A stretch of 62,871 nucleotides of DNA from Lachnospiraceae bacterium (GTDB lineage Bacteria > Bacillota > Clostridia > Lachnospirales > Lachnospiraceae): assembly GCA_009774615.1 (NCBI GenBank), contig VSOC01000008.1, forward strand, positions 1 to 62,871. Reading direction: 5' to 3'. Both the position numbers and the translations under genes were made by a program. Of this stretch, positions 33,693 through 42,543 are shown piece after piece (position 1 is the first letter of the stretch; every line of letters begins with the position of its first letter). Below the pieces are notes generated by a model. It did no database searches and had not been told where the DNA came from. It saw only the letters and a list, made by a program, of their open reading frames with translations.

Positions 33693-35021
33693 ATGGAAAA
33701 GAAAACAAGAGAAGAGGCACATCAGGAGATTCTCGATAAGGTGGCAGAGTACTGCAGAACCTATCATCAGAAGCCTGCATTTGAAGAAGGGCAGAGAATC
33801 CCTTATGCTTCCCGGGTGTACGATGAACAGGAGATGGTAAACCTTGTGGATTCTGCGCTGGAGTTCTGGCTCACTTCCGGACGCTATACGGATGAATTTG
33901 AACAAAAGCTGGCACAGTATCTGGGTATCCGTTACTGCAGTCTGGTGAATTCCGGGTCGTCGGCAAATCTTCTTGCCTTTATGGCACTGACCTCGCCGCT
34001 TTTGGGAGAGCGGCAGATTCGGCGCGGGGACGAGATTATTACGGTTGCTGCCGGATTCCCGACTACGGTAACGCCAATGATTCAGTATGGGGCAGTTCCG
34101 GTGTTTGTGGATGTAACCATTCCGCAGCATAATATCGATGTTCATCGCTTAGAGGGGGCATTGTCCGAAAAGACAAAGGCGGTTATGCTGGCCCACACCC
34201 TGGGCAATCCCTTTGACTTAAAAAGCGTAAAGGAGTTCTGTGATCGCCACGGTCTTTGGCTGGTTGAGGATAACTGTGACGCTCTGGGAAGCCGCTATAC
34301 CATGGGCGGGGAAGAGAAATTTACGGGAACTGTGGGCGATCTGGGAACTTCAAGTTTCTATCCGCCCCACCATATGACGATGGGCGAGGGCGGTGCTGTC
34401 TATACGGATAATCCGCTGCTGCATAAAATCGTCCGCTCCCTGCGGGACTGGGGCAGGGACTGCATCTGTCCGTCCGGGAAGGACAATCTCTGCGGGCACC
34501 GCTTCGACCGCCAGTACGGGCAGCTTCCCCTGGGCTACGATCACAAGTATGTTTACTCGCATTTTGGCTATAATTTAAAGGCTACCGATATGCAGGCCGC
34601 GATTGGCTGCGCCCAGCTGGAAAAATTCCCGGGCTTTGCAAAGAAGCGCCGCCATAATTTTTCCTATCTGTACAGGGCATTGGAGGAAACACAGGAAAAG
34701 CTGATTCTTCCCGAAGCCTGCCCGAACTCGGACCCAAGCTGGTTTGGCTTTTTAATCACCTGTAAGGAGGGCACGGATCGGACAAAGCTTGTGCAGGCAA
34801 TTGAGGAAAAGGGTGTGCAGACCCGTATGCTTTTTGCGGGGAATCTGACCAAGCATCCCTGTTTTGACCAGATGAGAGAAAGCGGTGCGGGCTACCGCAT
34901 TGCCGGAAACCTTGACGTTACCGATCGGATTATGAAGGATTCTTTCTGGGTAGGCGTCTATCCGGGAATGACGGACGAGATGCTTTCCTATATGGCAAAG
35001 GCTATCCGGGAAGCGATTTAA
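33693..35021 (+). CDS. rfbH: CDP-6-deoxy-4-keto-hexose 3-dehydrase (E1-like)
   Basis: The 442-residue PMP-dependent iron-sulfur enzyme removes the 3-OH of CDP-4-keto-6-deoxyglucose together with a reductase partner. Instead of the PLP-binding lysine of DegT relatives it has SFYPPHHMTMGEGG, with His226 in that position as in the known E1. DWGRDCICPSGKDNLCGHRF supplies the cysteines for a [2Fe-2S] cluster. No E3-type ferredoxin reductase (AscD/RfbI) and no terminal 4-reductase such as abequose or paratose synthase lies next to it, so the pathway is completed elsewhere or by unrelated enzymes. Confidence 0.95.
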   Translation: MEKKTREEAHQEILDKVAEYCRTYHQKPAFEEGQRIPYASRVYDEQEMVNLVDSALEFWLTSGRYTDEFEQKLAQYLGIRYCSLVNSGSSANLLAFMALTSPLLGERQIRRGDEIITVAAGFPTTVTPMIQYGAVPVFVDVTIPQHNIDVHRLEGALSEKTKAVMLAHTLGNPFDLKSVKEFCDRHGLWLVEDNCDALGSRYTMGGEEKFTGTVGDLGTSSFYPPHHMTMGEGGAVYTDNPLLHKIVRSLRDWGRDCICPSGKDNLCGHRFDRQYGQLPLGYDHKYVYSHFGYNLKATDMQAAIGCAQLEKFPGFAKKRRHNFSYLYRALEETQEKLILPEACPNSDPSWFGFLITCKEGTDRTKLVQAIEEKGVQTRMLFAGNLTKHPCFDQMRESGAGYRIAGNLDVTDRIMKDSFWVGVYPGMTDEMLSYMAKAIREAI

Positions 35022-35067
35022 CCTGTCAGCAGGGAAACCATCATGGGTAAAGAAAGGGAGGACAGAA

Positions 35068-35904
35068 ATGGATGATTTAACCAGGGTACACCAGGTAAAT
35101 CTTCAGATGTTAAAGGAAATCGACCGGATTTGCAGAAAGCACCGGCTGAACTATGTGCTGGATGCAGGAACGTTGATTGGGGCTGTCCGGCACAGGGGAT
35201 TTGTTCCCTGGGACGATGATGCCGATGTGGCGATGACCAGGAAAAATTTTGACGCATTTTTAAAGGCAGCGCCCCGTGAACTTCCCCCGGAGATGGAACT
35301 GGTGATGCCGGACGAGTACCATGGGGGAAAGGGCTTTTATGATTTTACGCCGAGGATTATCTATAAGAACAGCAGCACTCATAAAAAAGACGATCCGGAG
35401 ATGGCATTCTATGAAGGAAAGATAAACCATCTCTGGGTGGATATTTTCGTCCTGGACAACCTTCCGGACAGCAGGGTAAATGCTTTTTTGACCAAGGGGC
35501 TTCAGGCTGTAATTTACGGGCTTGCCATGGGACATCGATATCGGCTTGACTATGAGAAGTATTCCTTCCCGGCAAAACTGGCGGTGGGAGTCCTGGCTGC
35601 GGCAGGGCGGCTGATTCCGATGAAGTGGATTTATACCGTGCAGCAAAAACTAGCGGTTAAAGATCAAAAGAAAAAGACAAAACGACTGTATTACAGCAAC
35701 TATCAGCCCGATTTTTTGTATGTTACCATTCCTAAGGCGTGGAGCATGAACGTGACCGAGCTGCCTTTTGCCGGAACCGAGCTGATGTGCCCGAAAGAGT
35801 GGCATAAGGTTTTAACCGAGGTGTATGGGGATTACCGGAAGCTTCCGCCAAAGGAAAAACGTGTTCCCAGCCATTGTACGGAAAAAATTCAGATTTGGGA
35901 TTAG
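35068..35904 (+). CDS. LicD family phosphotransferase
   Basis: The 278-residue protein contains the LicD hallmark LDAGTLIGAVRHRGFVPWDDDADVAM (about residues 30-55), with the DDD acidic cluster that binds metal. LicD proteins transfer phosphorylcholine or other phosphoryl-linked groups from CDP-activated donors onto glycans. No choline-activation gene (licA, licC) is seen, so the donor is unknown; a CDP- or other nucleotide-activated polyol is possible. AAAGGGAGG precedes the ATG. Confidence 0.9.
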   Translation: MDDLTRVHQVNLQMLKEIDRICRKHRLNYVLDAGTLIGAVRHRGFVPWDDDADVAMTRKNFDAFLKAAPRELPPEMELVMPDEYHGGKGFYDFTPRIIYKNSSTHKKDDPEMAFYEGKINHLWVDIFVLDNLPDSRVNAFLTKGLQAVIYGLAMGHRYRLDYEKYSFPAKLAVGVLAAAGRLIPMKWIYTVQQKLAVKDQKKKTKRLYYSNYQPDFLYVTIPKAWSMNVTELPFAGTELMCPKEWHKVLTEVYGDYRKLPPKEKRVPSHCTEKIQIWD

Positions 35905-36014
35905 ACGGGACAGAATATCCGCCGGGAAAGCAGAAAGCAGCAGGACGAATAGAATATTATCTGCACAGCAGCAGAGAAAGGACAGAAAGAAGCGTGCACA
36001 GAATGGAAGAAACG

Positions 36015-37022
36015 ATGACCCAGGATCAAGAGAGAAAGGAGCAGGAAAAAAAGCTTCTTTCCGTAGTTGTATCTGTGTATAATGAAGAGCAGGCATTAGA
36101 AGAATTTTACCGGGAAACCAGCAGGATCTTAAAAACATTGGACTGGAATTACGAACTGGTGTTTGTTAATGACGGGAGCCGGGATAACAGCCTGGCGGTT
36201 TTGGAGAAACTTTCCGCAATGGATGTCCGGGTAAAGCTGATTTGCCTGTCACGGAATTTCGGACACGAGGCGGCTATGATTGCCGGGCTGGATTACAGCC
36301 GCGGGGACGGCATTGTATGCATGGACGCGGACCTGCAGCATCCGCCGGAATGTCTGCCGGAGATTGTCCGCTGCTTTGAAGAGGGATGGCAGGTGATCAA
36401 CATGGTACGCACGAAAAACAGGGATGCGGGACTGGTAAAAAATCTTACCTCTGCTGCCTTTTATCATCTGATTAATGCCATTTCGGATGTACATTTTGAG
36501 CCGAATGCCTCGGATTTTTTTGCCGTGGATCGGCAGGTGGCGGATGTTCTTCACCGGCATTACCGGGAAAAGGTTCGCTTTCTGCGGGGTTATGTCCAGA
36601 ATGTGGGCTTTAAAAAAACAACGCTTACCTATGAAGCCAGGCCAAGGATTGCCGGGGAGAGCAAATACAGTCTGAAGAAACTGTTTGCTTTTTCGGTAAA
36701 TACGATTCTCTGCTTTTCCAATATGCCGTTAAAACTGGGGATTTATACCGGAATGTTTTCTGCATTTTTAGGTGCCGTGGTGATGATCTATACGCTGTTT
36801 ACCCGGAAAGGGGCACCCAGCGGTTATTCCACCATTGTTGTGCTGATTTGCTTTATGTTCGCCATGTTGTTTGTTATTGTGGGAATTATTGGTGAATATA
36901 TTGCCATTCTTTTTACGGAATTGAAGGATCGTCCGGTCTATATTGTGTCCCAGACCCGAAATACACAGAAAATGGATAAAATTGGAAACTACATAGAGAA
37001 AAATACGGAGAAAAACGCATAA
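36015..37022 (+). CDS. GtrB-like polyprenyl-phosphate glycosyltransferase
   Basis: The 335-residue protein has a GT2 domain (LLSVVVSVYNEEQALEEF, FVNDGSRDNS, CMDADLQHPPE as metal-binding motif, RIAGESKYSLKKL) and two C-terminal membrane segments (about 240-310), the layout of GtrB/YkoT/DPM-type enzymes. It would load a sugar on undecaprenyl phosphate for transfer outside the membrane, matching the GT-C-like membrane proteins in the operon. I prefer the ATG at 36015 because the GGAAGA before it fits the repeated leader motif; the ATG at 36003 overlaps that motif. It is the last gene of the plus-strand operon. Confidence 0.9.
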   Translation: MTQDQERKEQEKKLLSVVVSVYNEEQALEEFYRETSRILKTLDWNYELVFVNDGSRDNSLAVLEKLSAMDVRVKLICLSRNFGHEAAMIAGLDYSRGDGIVCMDADLQHPPECLPEIVRCFEEGWQVINMVRTKNRDAGLVKNLTSAAFYHLINAISDVHFEPNASDFFAVDRQVADVLHRHYREKVRFLRGYVQNVGFKKTTLTYEARPRIAGESKYSLKKLFAFSVNTILCFSNMPLKLGIYTGMFSAFLGAVVMIYTLFTRKGAPSGYSTIVVLICFMFAMLFVIVGIIGEYIAILFTELKDRPVYIVSQTRNTQKMDKIGNYIEKNTEKNA

Positions 37023-37048
37023 AATTTCGTCAAATTTAACAAAATCGC

Positions 37049-37077
37049 TTGTCTTTTGAACGAAAAAGGAGTATACT
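37049..37077 (+). promoter_or_regulatory. Sigma-A-type promoter of the HPr-like gene
   Basis: TTGTCT and TATACT are spaced by 17 bp, about 80 bp upstream of the HPr-like gene. It lies only 27 bp beyond the last operon gene, so the small gene is probably expressed independently. Confidence 0.7.
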
Positions 37078-37156
37078 AGAGCAATAGTAGCAAATGACTT
37101 TGTACAGTTTTTAGAAAAGGAACTTATGGGCATGTAAAAACAAAGGGGTGAAGACT

Positions 37157-37408
37157 ATGTTGGCGAAACAGATTGATGTCGCCAGGCGCTCTTCGGCTCG
37201 TCCATTGCCGATTTCCTACATTATCCAGACTGCGCAGCAGTGTTCCTGTGAAGTTTATATTCAGGGAATAGGGATAAGGATTAATGCTAAAGATTATAAC
37301 CAGATGAAGCGTGATTGGAAACCGCAGGGTAATCGGCTTGTTTTCTTTCTGAATGGAGCAGACGAGGTGGCAGCAGGGGACAGGTTAAAAAAGGCATTGG
37401 AAAATTAG
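37157..37408 (+). CDS. Divergent HPr-like protein lacking the phosphorylatable histidine
   Basis: The 83-residue protein fits the length and pattern of HPr: SSARPLPISYIIQTAQQCSCEVYI, then IRINAKDYNQM, then LVFFLNGADEVAAGDRLKKALEN. In true HPr the first segment reads HARPA, with His15 phosphorylated by enzyme I; here that position is Ser. The Ser46 region (NAKS) is also changed to NAKD. It is therefore unlikely to pass phosphate to PTS permeases; a regulatory or structural role is inference. The ATG at 37157 follows AAGGGGTGAAG. It has its own promoter and terminator. Confidence 0.7.
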   Translation: MLAKQIDVARRSSARPLPISYIIQTAQQCSCEVYIQGIGIRINAKDYNQMKRDWKPQGNRLVFFLNGADEVAAGDRLKKALEN

Positions 37409-37450
37409 GAAAAAGCAGATGAAGATGAAAATCAAGGATGAAACACAATA

Positions 37451-37482
37451 AAAACGGCACTCGGGATGAGGGCCGTTTTTTG
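37451..37482 (+). terminator. Rho-independent terminator
   Basis: AAAACGGC and GCCGTTTTTT form a stem continuing with CTC/GAG around a short loop, followed by a T-run. It ends the HPr-like gene, and with its flanking A-run may also serve the convergent BCCT gene. Confidence 0.85.
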
Positions 37483-37542
37483 TATGCCGGATAATGCTGC
37501 GTGCTTCAGCGTCCGGTTCTTTAGCTGGTACAAACAGATAAA

Positions 37543-39096
37543 TCACTGTCCGGATTTTTCCTGAAGATACTGTTTTGCGTCCCGGAAAAAACTTCCGATA
37601 ATTAAGATCATAATCAGTCCGACAGGAAAGGCGGCAATAATGGATACGCTCTGTAAGTTCGCCATGGAGCTGTCATTAAAGATCAGGGCGATGGGGAAGA
37701 GGATTAAAAGGACGGCCCAGAACAGCTTGACCTTCCGATCCGGTTCTTCCTCGGCTTTCAGTTCTTTATAGGAATATGCGGAGGCAACCAGGGTGAGTGC
37801 GTCAAAGGAGGTTGCATAAAAGGCAATCATGGTCAGCGCCAGAAGGATCAGTCCGAATTTTGCCAGCGGAAGCGTTTCCATAATCATCAGGATGGTCTGG
37901 TATAAGTCCTGGGTGGAAGCGTAAAATTCCAGAAAGGCGGCTTTTTTCTGTACCTCAAGTCCAAGACTGTAATTGCCCAGGATGATAAAAGAGGTAAAGG
38001 TTCCGGATAATCCCCAGAAATATCCTCCCAGAATGGTCTGTTTAATTGTCCGTCCGCGGCTGATGGAACCGATAAAAAACGGGGTTGCCACACACCATAC
38101 CATCCAGTAGGCCCAGTAAAAAATCGTCCAGTTCTGAGGGAAGGAGGATGTGCGGGAAGCATCCGTCCAGGTTGCAAGGCTTAAAAAGTTCTGCGCCAGG
38201 TTGCCCAGTGCGGCAAGGCCGGTTTCGATAGTGTATCTGGCCTGTCCGCCGCCGATAAAAACATAGGCCAGCAGAGCAAAGAAAAGATAGGTGCAGGAAG
38301 TAGCCAGCTTGGCTATGCCCTTCATTCCAAAGTAGACGGTAACGGTGTAGGTGATTCCGATTACCATTAAAATCCCAATCGTTAAAAAATGGGACTGCGG
38401 GATGGAAAATACCCGGCTGATGGCAGAGGAAAGAAGAGGGGTCGCCAGGGAAAAGGTGGTCGCCGTTCCTGCCAGCAGGGCAAAGACAGCACAGAGGTCG
38501 ATAAGCCTGCCGGCGAAACCGTCCACTTTACGCCCAAGCAGGGGGCGGCAGGCTTCGGAATATTTCTGTTTGGTTCTTTTGCGCACATGGAGCATAAAGC
38601 CAAAGGCAACTGCCAAAACCAGGTAAAAACACCAGGGAATCGGACCCCAGTGGAATAAAGGAAAGGTGGAAGCCCAGTCCTGCATGCTTCCAAGTTCTGT
38701 GATGTGCGGTTCATTGGCATAAAGCATCCATTCGCAGAGGGAGTAAAAAAGGATGTCTGCGGCAAGGCCGGAAGTAAACATCATCGCACCCCACTGGAAG
38801 GGCGAGTAATCCGGCTTCTCCTTTCCGCCCAGTTTAATCGTCCCGTAAGGTGAAAAAGCAATGTAGAGGGAACAGAAAAATATGCCAAGTCCCAGGATTA
38901 AGTAATAGCTTCCCAGCTGATCGCCCAGGAAGAACCGAATGGAAGCTACGATGCCGGCGGAACCTTCCGGGAAAAGAAGAAAAAGTAAACATAAAATAAG
39001 GATGGCGGCTAAAGGAATCAATGTCGTCACCCAGTCCAGGCGAAAGCCCGGCTGCTTTGTATTCGTAGGATCTGAAGTTTTCATCTTATGCTTCAT
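37543..39096 (-). CDS. BCCT family transporter
   Basis: The 517-residue membrane protein has 12 predicted segments and the betaine/carnitine/choline transporter pattern: SPYGTIKLG, FQWGAMMFTSGLAADILFYS, HWGPIPWCFYLVLAVAFGF and WTIFYWAYWMVWCVATPFFIGSISRGRTIKQ. The family takes up quaternary ammonium compounds with sodium or by exchange. Start at 39096 is preferred because AGGAGGG lies 7 bp upstream; the longer version starting at 39120 has no such site. Given the nearby LicD gene, choline uptake is a tempting link but not shown. Confidence 0.92.
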   Translation of the reverse strand: MKHKMKTSDPTNTKQPGFRLDWVTTLIPLAAILILCLLFLLFPEGSAGIVASIRFFLGDQLGSYYLILGLGIFFCSLYIAFSPYGTIKLGGKEKPDYSPFQWGAMMFTSGLAADILFYSLCEWMLYANEPHITELGSMQDWASTFPLFHWGPIPWCFYLVLAVAFGFMLHVRKRTKQKYSEACRPLLGRKVDGFAGRLIDLCAVFALLAGTATTFSLATPLLSSAISRVFSIPQSHFLTIGILMVIGITYTVTVYFGMKGIAKLATSCTYLFFALLAYVFIGGGQARYTIETGLAALGNLAQNFLSLATWTDASRTSSFPQNWTIFYWAYWMVWCVATPFFIGSISRGRTIKQTILGGYFWGLSGTFTSFIILGNYSLGLEVQKKAAFLEFYASTQDLYQTILMIMETLPLAKFGLILLALTMIAFYATSFDALTLVASAYSYKELKAEEEPDRKVKLFWAVLLILFPIALIFNDSSMANLQSVSIIAAFPVGLIMILIIGSFFRDAKQYLQEKSGQ

Positions 39097-39161
39097 TCTG
39101 TGTTCCCTCCTGTAAGTCATTTCTCGTGTTCAAAAATATAAATATTTTAAACTTATTGAAC

Positions 39162-39190
39162 ATCATAACACCGACATCCAAAAAAAGCAA
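39162..39190 (-). promoter_or_regulatory. Candidate promoter of the BCCT gene
   Basis: On the minus strand TTGCTT and TATGAT are 17 bp apart, about 65 bp upstream of the BCCT start. The -10 is good, the -35 moderate. Confidence 0.5.
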
Positions 39191-39399
39191 GAGGAATTTT
39201 TGACGATTTGTGAAGATTTTCTGACATTTTTAAAAAACCCCTACCCAAAAATCTTTGCTTTCGCTATAATACACTGTGATATGCCGCTGATTATGCAGGA
39301 TACAGAAAACATAAATAACAGCATAAAGGCAAAGACAGAGATTGCGGTCGGGTTATCATAAAGGTCAGGAAGTATAATGCGGCCGGAGAGGAGAACAGA

Positions 39400-40026
39400 A
39401 TGAAAAAGAAATTATTTGCAGCATTACTTTGCGGTGTACTGCTGTTGTCTGCCGGATGTACGAAAAGCAATATTTTAAAGCCAGAACCATCATCGTTAAG
39501 CGCGCCGGATTTTACGCCGGTAGATAAGGTGGATATCGACTGGGATCAGGTCAGTGAGAATGTAATGAGCTATTACGAAGATATTGAATATCCGGGACTT
39601 TTGACCTTTAACTTTGCGCATAAGGATGAGGAAAAGAAGATTATTGCCCAGCTTTTTGTGGATGAAAGCGTGAGTGCAAGAAGGGCAGCAGACTATGCTT
39701 CGGATTTAATCAAATATATTAATGATTCGGTTGCCGACCAGGGCGGTTCCGTATCTTTATCGTCCAACGACAGCTACGGCAGTTTTTTTGACGAATACAG
39801 CTTTACCGTCCAGGTGATACCGGAACTTTCGCAGGATGACGAAAGCGACTGGCTGGTCAATATGACCGTTCCGGCAGGAGAACATACACCGATTGTCGGG
39901 CTGGAAAAAACCGCAGAAGAAAAAGAAGACGGGTCACAGACGGACGAGGCAGGATTAAGCGAACCGGAAAGCGGCGAATCAGAAGTAAGTGAATCAGAAA
40001 CTGGTGAATCAGAACTGGGGGAATGA
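39400..40026 (+). CDS. Putative lipoprotein, function unknown
   Basis: The 208-residue protein has a lipoprotein signal peptide with the lipobox LSAGC (Cys20 would be lipidated), so it is membrane-anchored outside the cell. A globular region of about 130 residues follows (VDIDWDQVSENVMSYYEDIEYPG, SARRAADYASDLIKYI). The tail is acidic and repetitive (PESGESEVSESETGESELGE). I recognise no family. GGAGAGGAGAAC precedes the ATG. It is followed by the secreted MBL-fold gene. Confidence 0.78.
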   Translation: MKKKLFAALLCGVLLLSAGCTKSNILKPEPSSLSAPDFTPVDKVDIDWDQVSENVMSYYEDIEYPGLLTFNFAHKDEEKKIIAQLFVDESVSARRAADYASDLIKYINDSVADQGGSVSLSSNDSYGSFFDEYSFTVQVIPELSQDDESDWLVNMTVPAGEHTPIVGLEKTAEEKEDGSQTDEAGLSEPESGESEVSESETGESELGE

Positions 40027-40101
40027 TAAGTAAATGCGTGCAAACCAGGGAAAGGATAACTGGAAATGCATAGGAAAAAGGATGAATATTTGGAGGAAAA
40101 G

Positions 40102-41352
40102 ATGAAAAGATGGGTGTTACTGACAAAAAAAGCCTGTGTAATGGCCGTGTGCGCTGCGCTTCTTCCCGGTGCCTATGAAACTGCGCGTCAAAGCCTTCTG
40201 GGATGGCCCAGGCAGGCGGTACAGGAGGGGATGATTCCGGACGGGCTGATCGTGAAAAAACAGGGTTTGGAAACGGCAATGGATGTCGGTGCCATGAGTT
40301 CGGGCTGGAATTCGGGAGTCGGAACTGTGGGAAGCTCTTCTGCTGCAGCCGTGACATCCGGCAGCAATACCGATACGCAGACAGGAAACACGGTTAATGC
40401 AGCAGCGCAGAGCAGTAATTCCTCAGGCAATGGCAGTTCGCCCCGGGTAATCCGTTCCGGAAGCAGGAGTGATGTTAAAGAAGGGCCGGGAAAAGAGTGG
40501 GATGCAGTGATGACTGTTGCCACGCCGATAACCGGCTATCTGGGCGGTTCAAAACTTACCCTTCTTGCCAACCAGACCAATACCCAGATGCTTTCCGTTC
40601 TGGTGGAAACCAATAACGGAAGGATGATTATGATTGACGGAGGGACAGAAGGCGACAGCGGCCATCTGGTGGAAAGCCTGCTGGCCAGAGGCGGTCATGT
40701 GGACGCCTGGCTGATCACGCATCCGCATTCGGATCATGTGGGGGCACTGAAGGATATTCTCACCCATCCCGAATACGGAGTTACGATTGGAAATATTTAC
40801 TACTCTTTCCAGTACCAGGGTTGGTATCAGGATAATGAAGCTTACCGGGCAGATCTGGTCGGAGAACTGGTAAATGCCTTCCAGATTCTTCCGCCCCAGG
40901 CGCTGCACGGCGATATCGTTAAGGGACAGGAAATTCAGGTGGATAATGTAAAGATTACCGTGATGAACCAGCCATATCTTTTTTCTACCAACTCCATCAA
41001 TAACAGTTCCGTGGCCTATATGCTGGATATAAACGGAAAGAAGGCATTGTTTTTAGGCGATATGGGAGAAGAGGCAGGAAAGCAGCTTATCGCCGATAAC
41101 TCTCCGGAAAACTTAAAATGTGATATTGTCCAGATGGCACACCACGGGCAGGACGGTGTAGGCTTTGAGGTGTATAAGATACTTTCGCCGCAAATCTGCC
41201 TGTGGGGTGCGCCGGGCTGGCTGTGGAATAATGACAGCGGCAGCGGTGTGGATTCCGGAAACTGGAAGACCATCGAAACCCGTAAATGGATGGCACAGTT
41301 AGGCGTTCCCTACCATCTGTGCATTAAGGACGGCGATCAGGTGATTCAGTAA
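40102..41352 (+). CDS. Secreted or membrane-anchored metallo-beta-lactamase-fold hydrolase (ComEC/Rec2-like)
   Basis: The 416-residue protein begins with a basic and hydrophobic segment (about 1-22, signal or anchor), then a Ser/Asn/Gly/Thr-rich linker (about 60-130), then an MBL-fold domain. THPHSDH (His207, His209, Asp211, His212) is the metal-binding motif, and LFLGDMGEEA and MAHHGQDG are the further ligands. The domain resembles the C-terminal nuclease/hydrolase domain of ComEC-like proteins. Substrate unknown; candidates are teichoic acid, nucleic acid or other phosphodiesters. The ATG at 40102 has TGGAGGAAAAG upstream, better than the ATG at 40066. Confidence 0.85.
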   Translation: MKRWVLLTKKACVMAVCAALLPGAYETARQSLLGWPRQAVQEGMIPDGLIVKKQGLETAMDVGAMSSGWNSGVGTVGSSSAAAVTSGSNTDTQTGNTVNAAAQSSNSSGNGSSPRVIRSGSRSDVKEGPGKEWDAVMTVATPITGYLGGSKLTLLANQTNTQMLSVLVETNNGRMIMIDGGTEGDSGHLVESLLARGGHVDAWLITHPHSDHVGALKDILTHPEYGVTIGNIYYSFQYQGWYQDNEAYRADLVGELVNAFQILPPQALHGDIVKGQEIQVDNVKITVMNQPYLFSTNSINNSSVAYMLDINGKKALFLGDMGEEAGKQLIADNSPENLKCDIVQMAHHGQDGVGFEVYKILSPQICLWGAPGWLWNNDSGSGVDSGNWKTIETRKWMAQLGVPYHLCIKDGDQVIQ

Positions 41353-41404
41353 AGATATTATGGCTGTTTTAAAGTGAGGGACTTCCTTAATCCGTTAAAC
41401 AGGG

Positions 41405-42388
41405 TCAAAATTCATCAATGACCGGAAGTCCGCTGTGATACGAATAATTTCCTAATTCTTCCAAAAGGGCCGGGAAGCCTTCTTCCAGCAGGCCCTCTTT
41501 GGTTATCAGGGCATTGAGGTAGTAATAAACCATATTGCATTTTCCCAGACATTGGCGAAAGAGTTCCGGGAAGGATGCAGAACTTGCAAGGGAAGTATTC
41601 CAGGGGTTAGTCCAGATGCGGTGTTCTAAGTTCAGACTTTCCCTTGGATTTTCTACTTCATCCGTGACAAGCTTCTGGGAGGCAATCGGGTTTTCCAAAA
41701 AAACCGATTCCACCCGGGAAACCCAGGTTTTCTTTTTTCCCCGGGGATCGGCCAGAGTACGGCAGCCAAAACGCATGGCAAGGATGGAGCGGTGAACCAT
41801 CCGGGCGCTTACCTGGTAATTATTGCGGTGACTTAAAGGGTAATAGGTTTCATTAATACATTCGGCAAGAAAACGGGAGATGAACTGCGTTTCCAGCCCG
41901 TTAAGGCAGATGGTGGCCGCCTGGTTGAACTGGGACGGCTTTTTCTTTTTATAGCGGGCAAGAAGCAGGGCATCCAAATCATTTTCCAAAAGGGCATGAA
42001 GACCGTGGGCGTGCGTGGTCGGCTTCTTCGGGTCGTACTGGATACGGCCATAGACAAAGGGGTGGCAGATATAATCGCCGATGTAATGGCAGAAAAATCC
42101 TGCCAGATAAGCAATGCCCTGTTCCCTTTGCTGGCGGGACGCTATAGAAGAGAGATGCTTTAAACAGCAGGAAAAAAAGTCCTGGACATGGTGCTCGTGC
42201 ATGTAGGAGCCTACGTTCCGGTAATCGCGGTGGCGCAGAACAGGAATATTGTAAAAAAACATATCAGGTCCCTGAACCCCTAACTGGTAGAGCCAGCGGT
42301 ATTTGGCAATAATAAATTTTAACTGATTTGTGGGGAGATCATTGTAGGATTTCATTCCGAAAATATAGTGTGTAGTGAAGCCAGGCAT
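41405..42388 (-). CDS. Zinc-dependent phospholipase C family protein
   Basis: The 327-residue protein starts with MPGFTTHYIFGMKSY and contains GVQGPDMFFYNIP, HEHHVQDFF, LAGFFCHYIGDYICHPFVYGRI and HALLENDLDALL, the His/Asp set of the bacterial zinc-dependent phospholipase C family (PF00882). There is no signal peptide, and many clostridial members of this family are intracellular with unknown substrate. The start is moved to 42388, where AAAGGAGC precedes the ATG. Confidence 0.88.
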   Translation of the reverse strand: MPGFTTHYIFGMKSYNDLPTNQLKFIIAKYRWLYQLGVQGPDMFFYNIPVLRHRDYRNVGSYMHEHHVQDFFSCCLKHLSSIASRQQREQGIAYLAGFFCHYIGDYICHPFVYGRIQYDPKKPTTHAHGLHALLENDLDALLLARYKKKKPSQFNQAATICLNGLETQFISRFLAECINETYYPLSHRNNYQVSARMVHRSILAMRFGCRTLADPRGKKKTWVSRVESVFLENPIASQKLVTDEVENPRESLNLEHRIWTNPWNTSLASSASFPELFRQCLGKCNMVYYYLNALITKEGLLEEGFPALLEELGNYSYHSGLPVIDEF

Positions 42389-42465
42389 AGGGTGCTCCTT
42401 TCTGAATATCGGCAGGATAAGTACATTCACTTTTTATCGATGTTCGGCCTTTTCTTTCTGTTATC

Positions 42466-42474
42466 ATTATAGCA
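42466..42474 (-). promoter_or_regulatory. Extended -10 promoter of the phospholipase C family gene
   Basis: On the minus strand TGCTATAAT is a perfect extended -10, about 80 bp upstream of the start codon; no good -35 is present, as expected for this class. Confidence 0.5.
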
Positions 42475-42543
42475 TACCGGAAGAAAAAAATGGTGGTATA
42501 TTTCTTGGTATTTTCAATATAAAAAGGAATTAAGAAGGCTAAC

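Noticed and set aside
39265..39270. TATAAT upstream of the lipoprotein gene as a promoter
   Set aside because: The -10 is perfect but there is no -35 at 16-18 bp and no extended TG, so it was not called.
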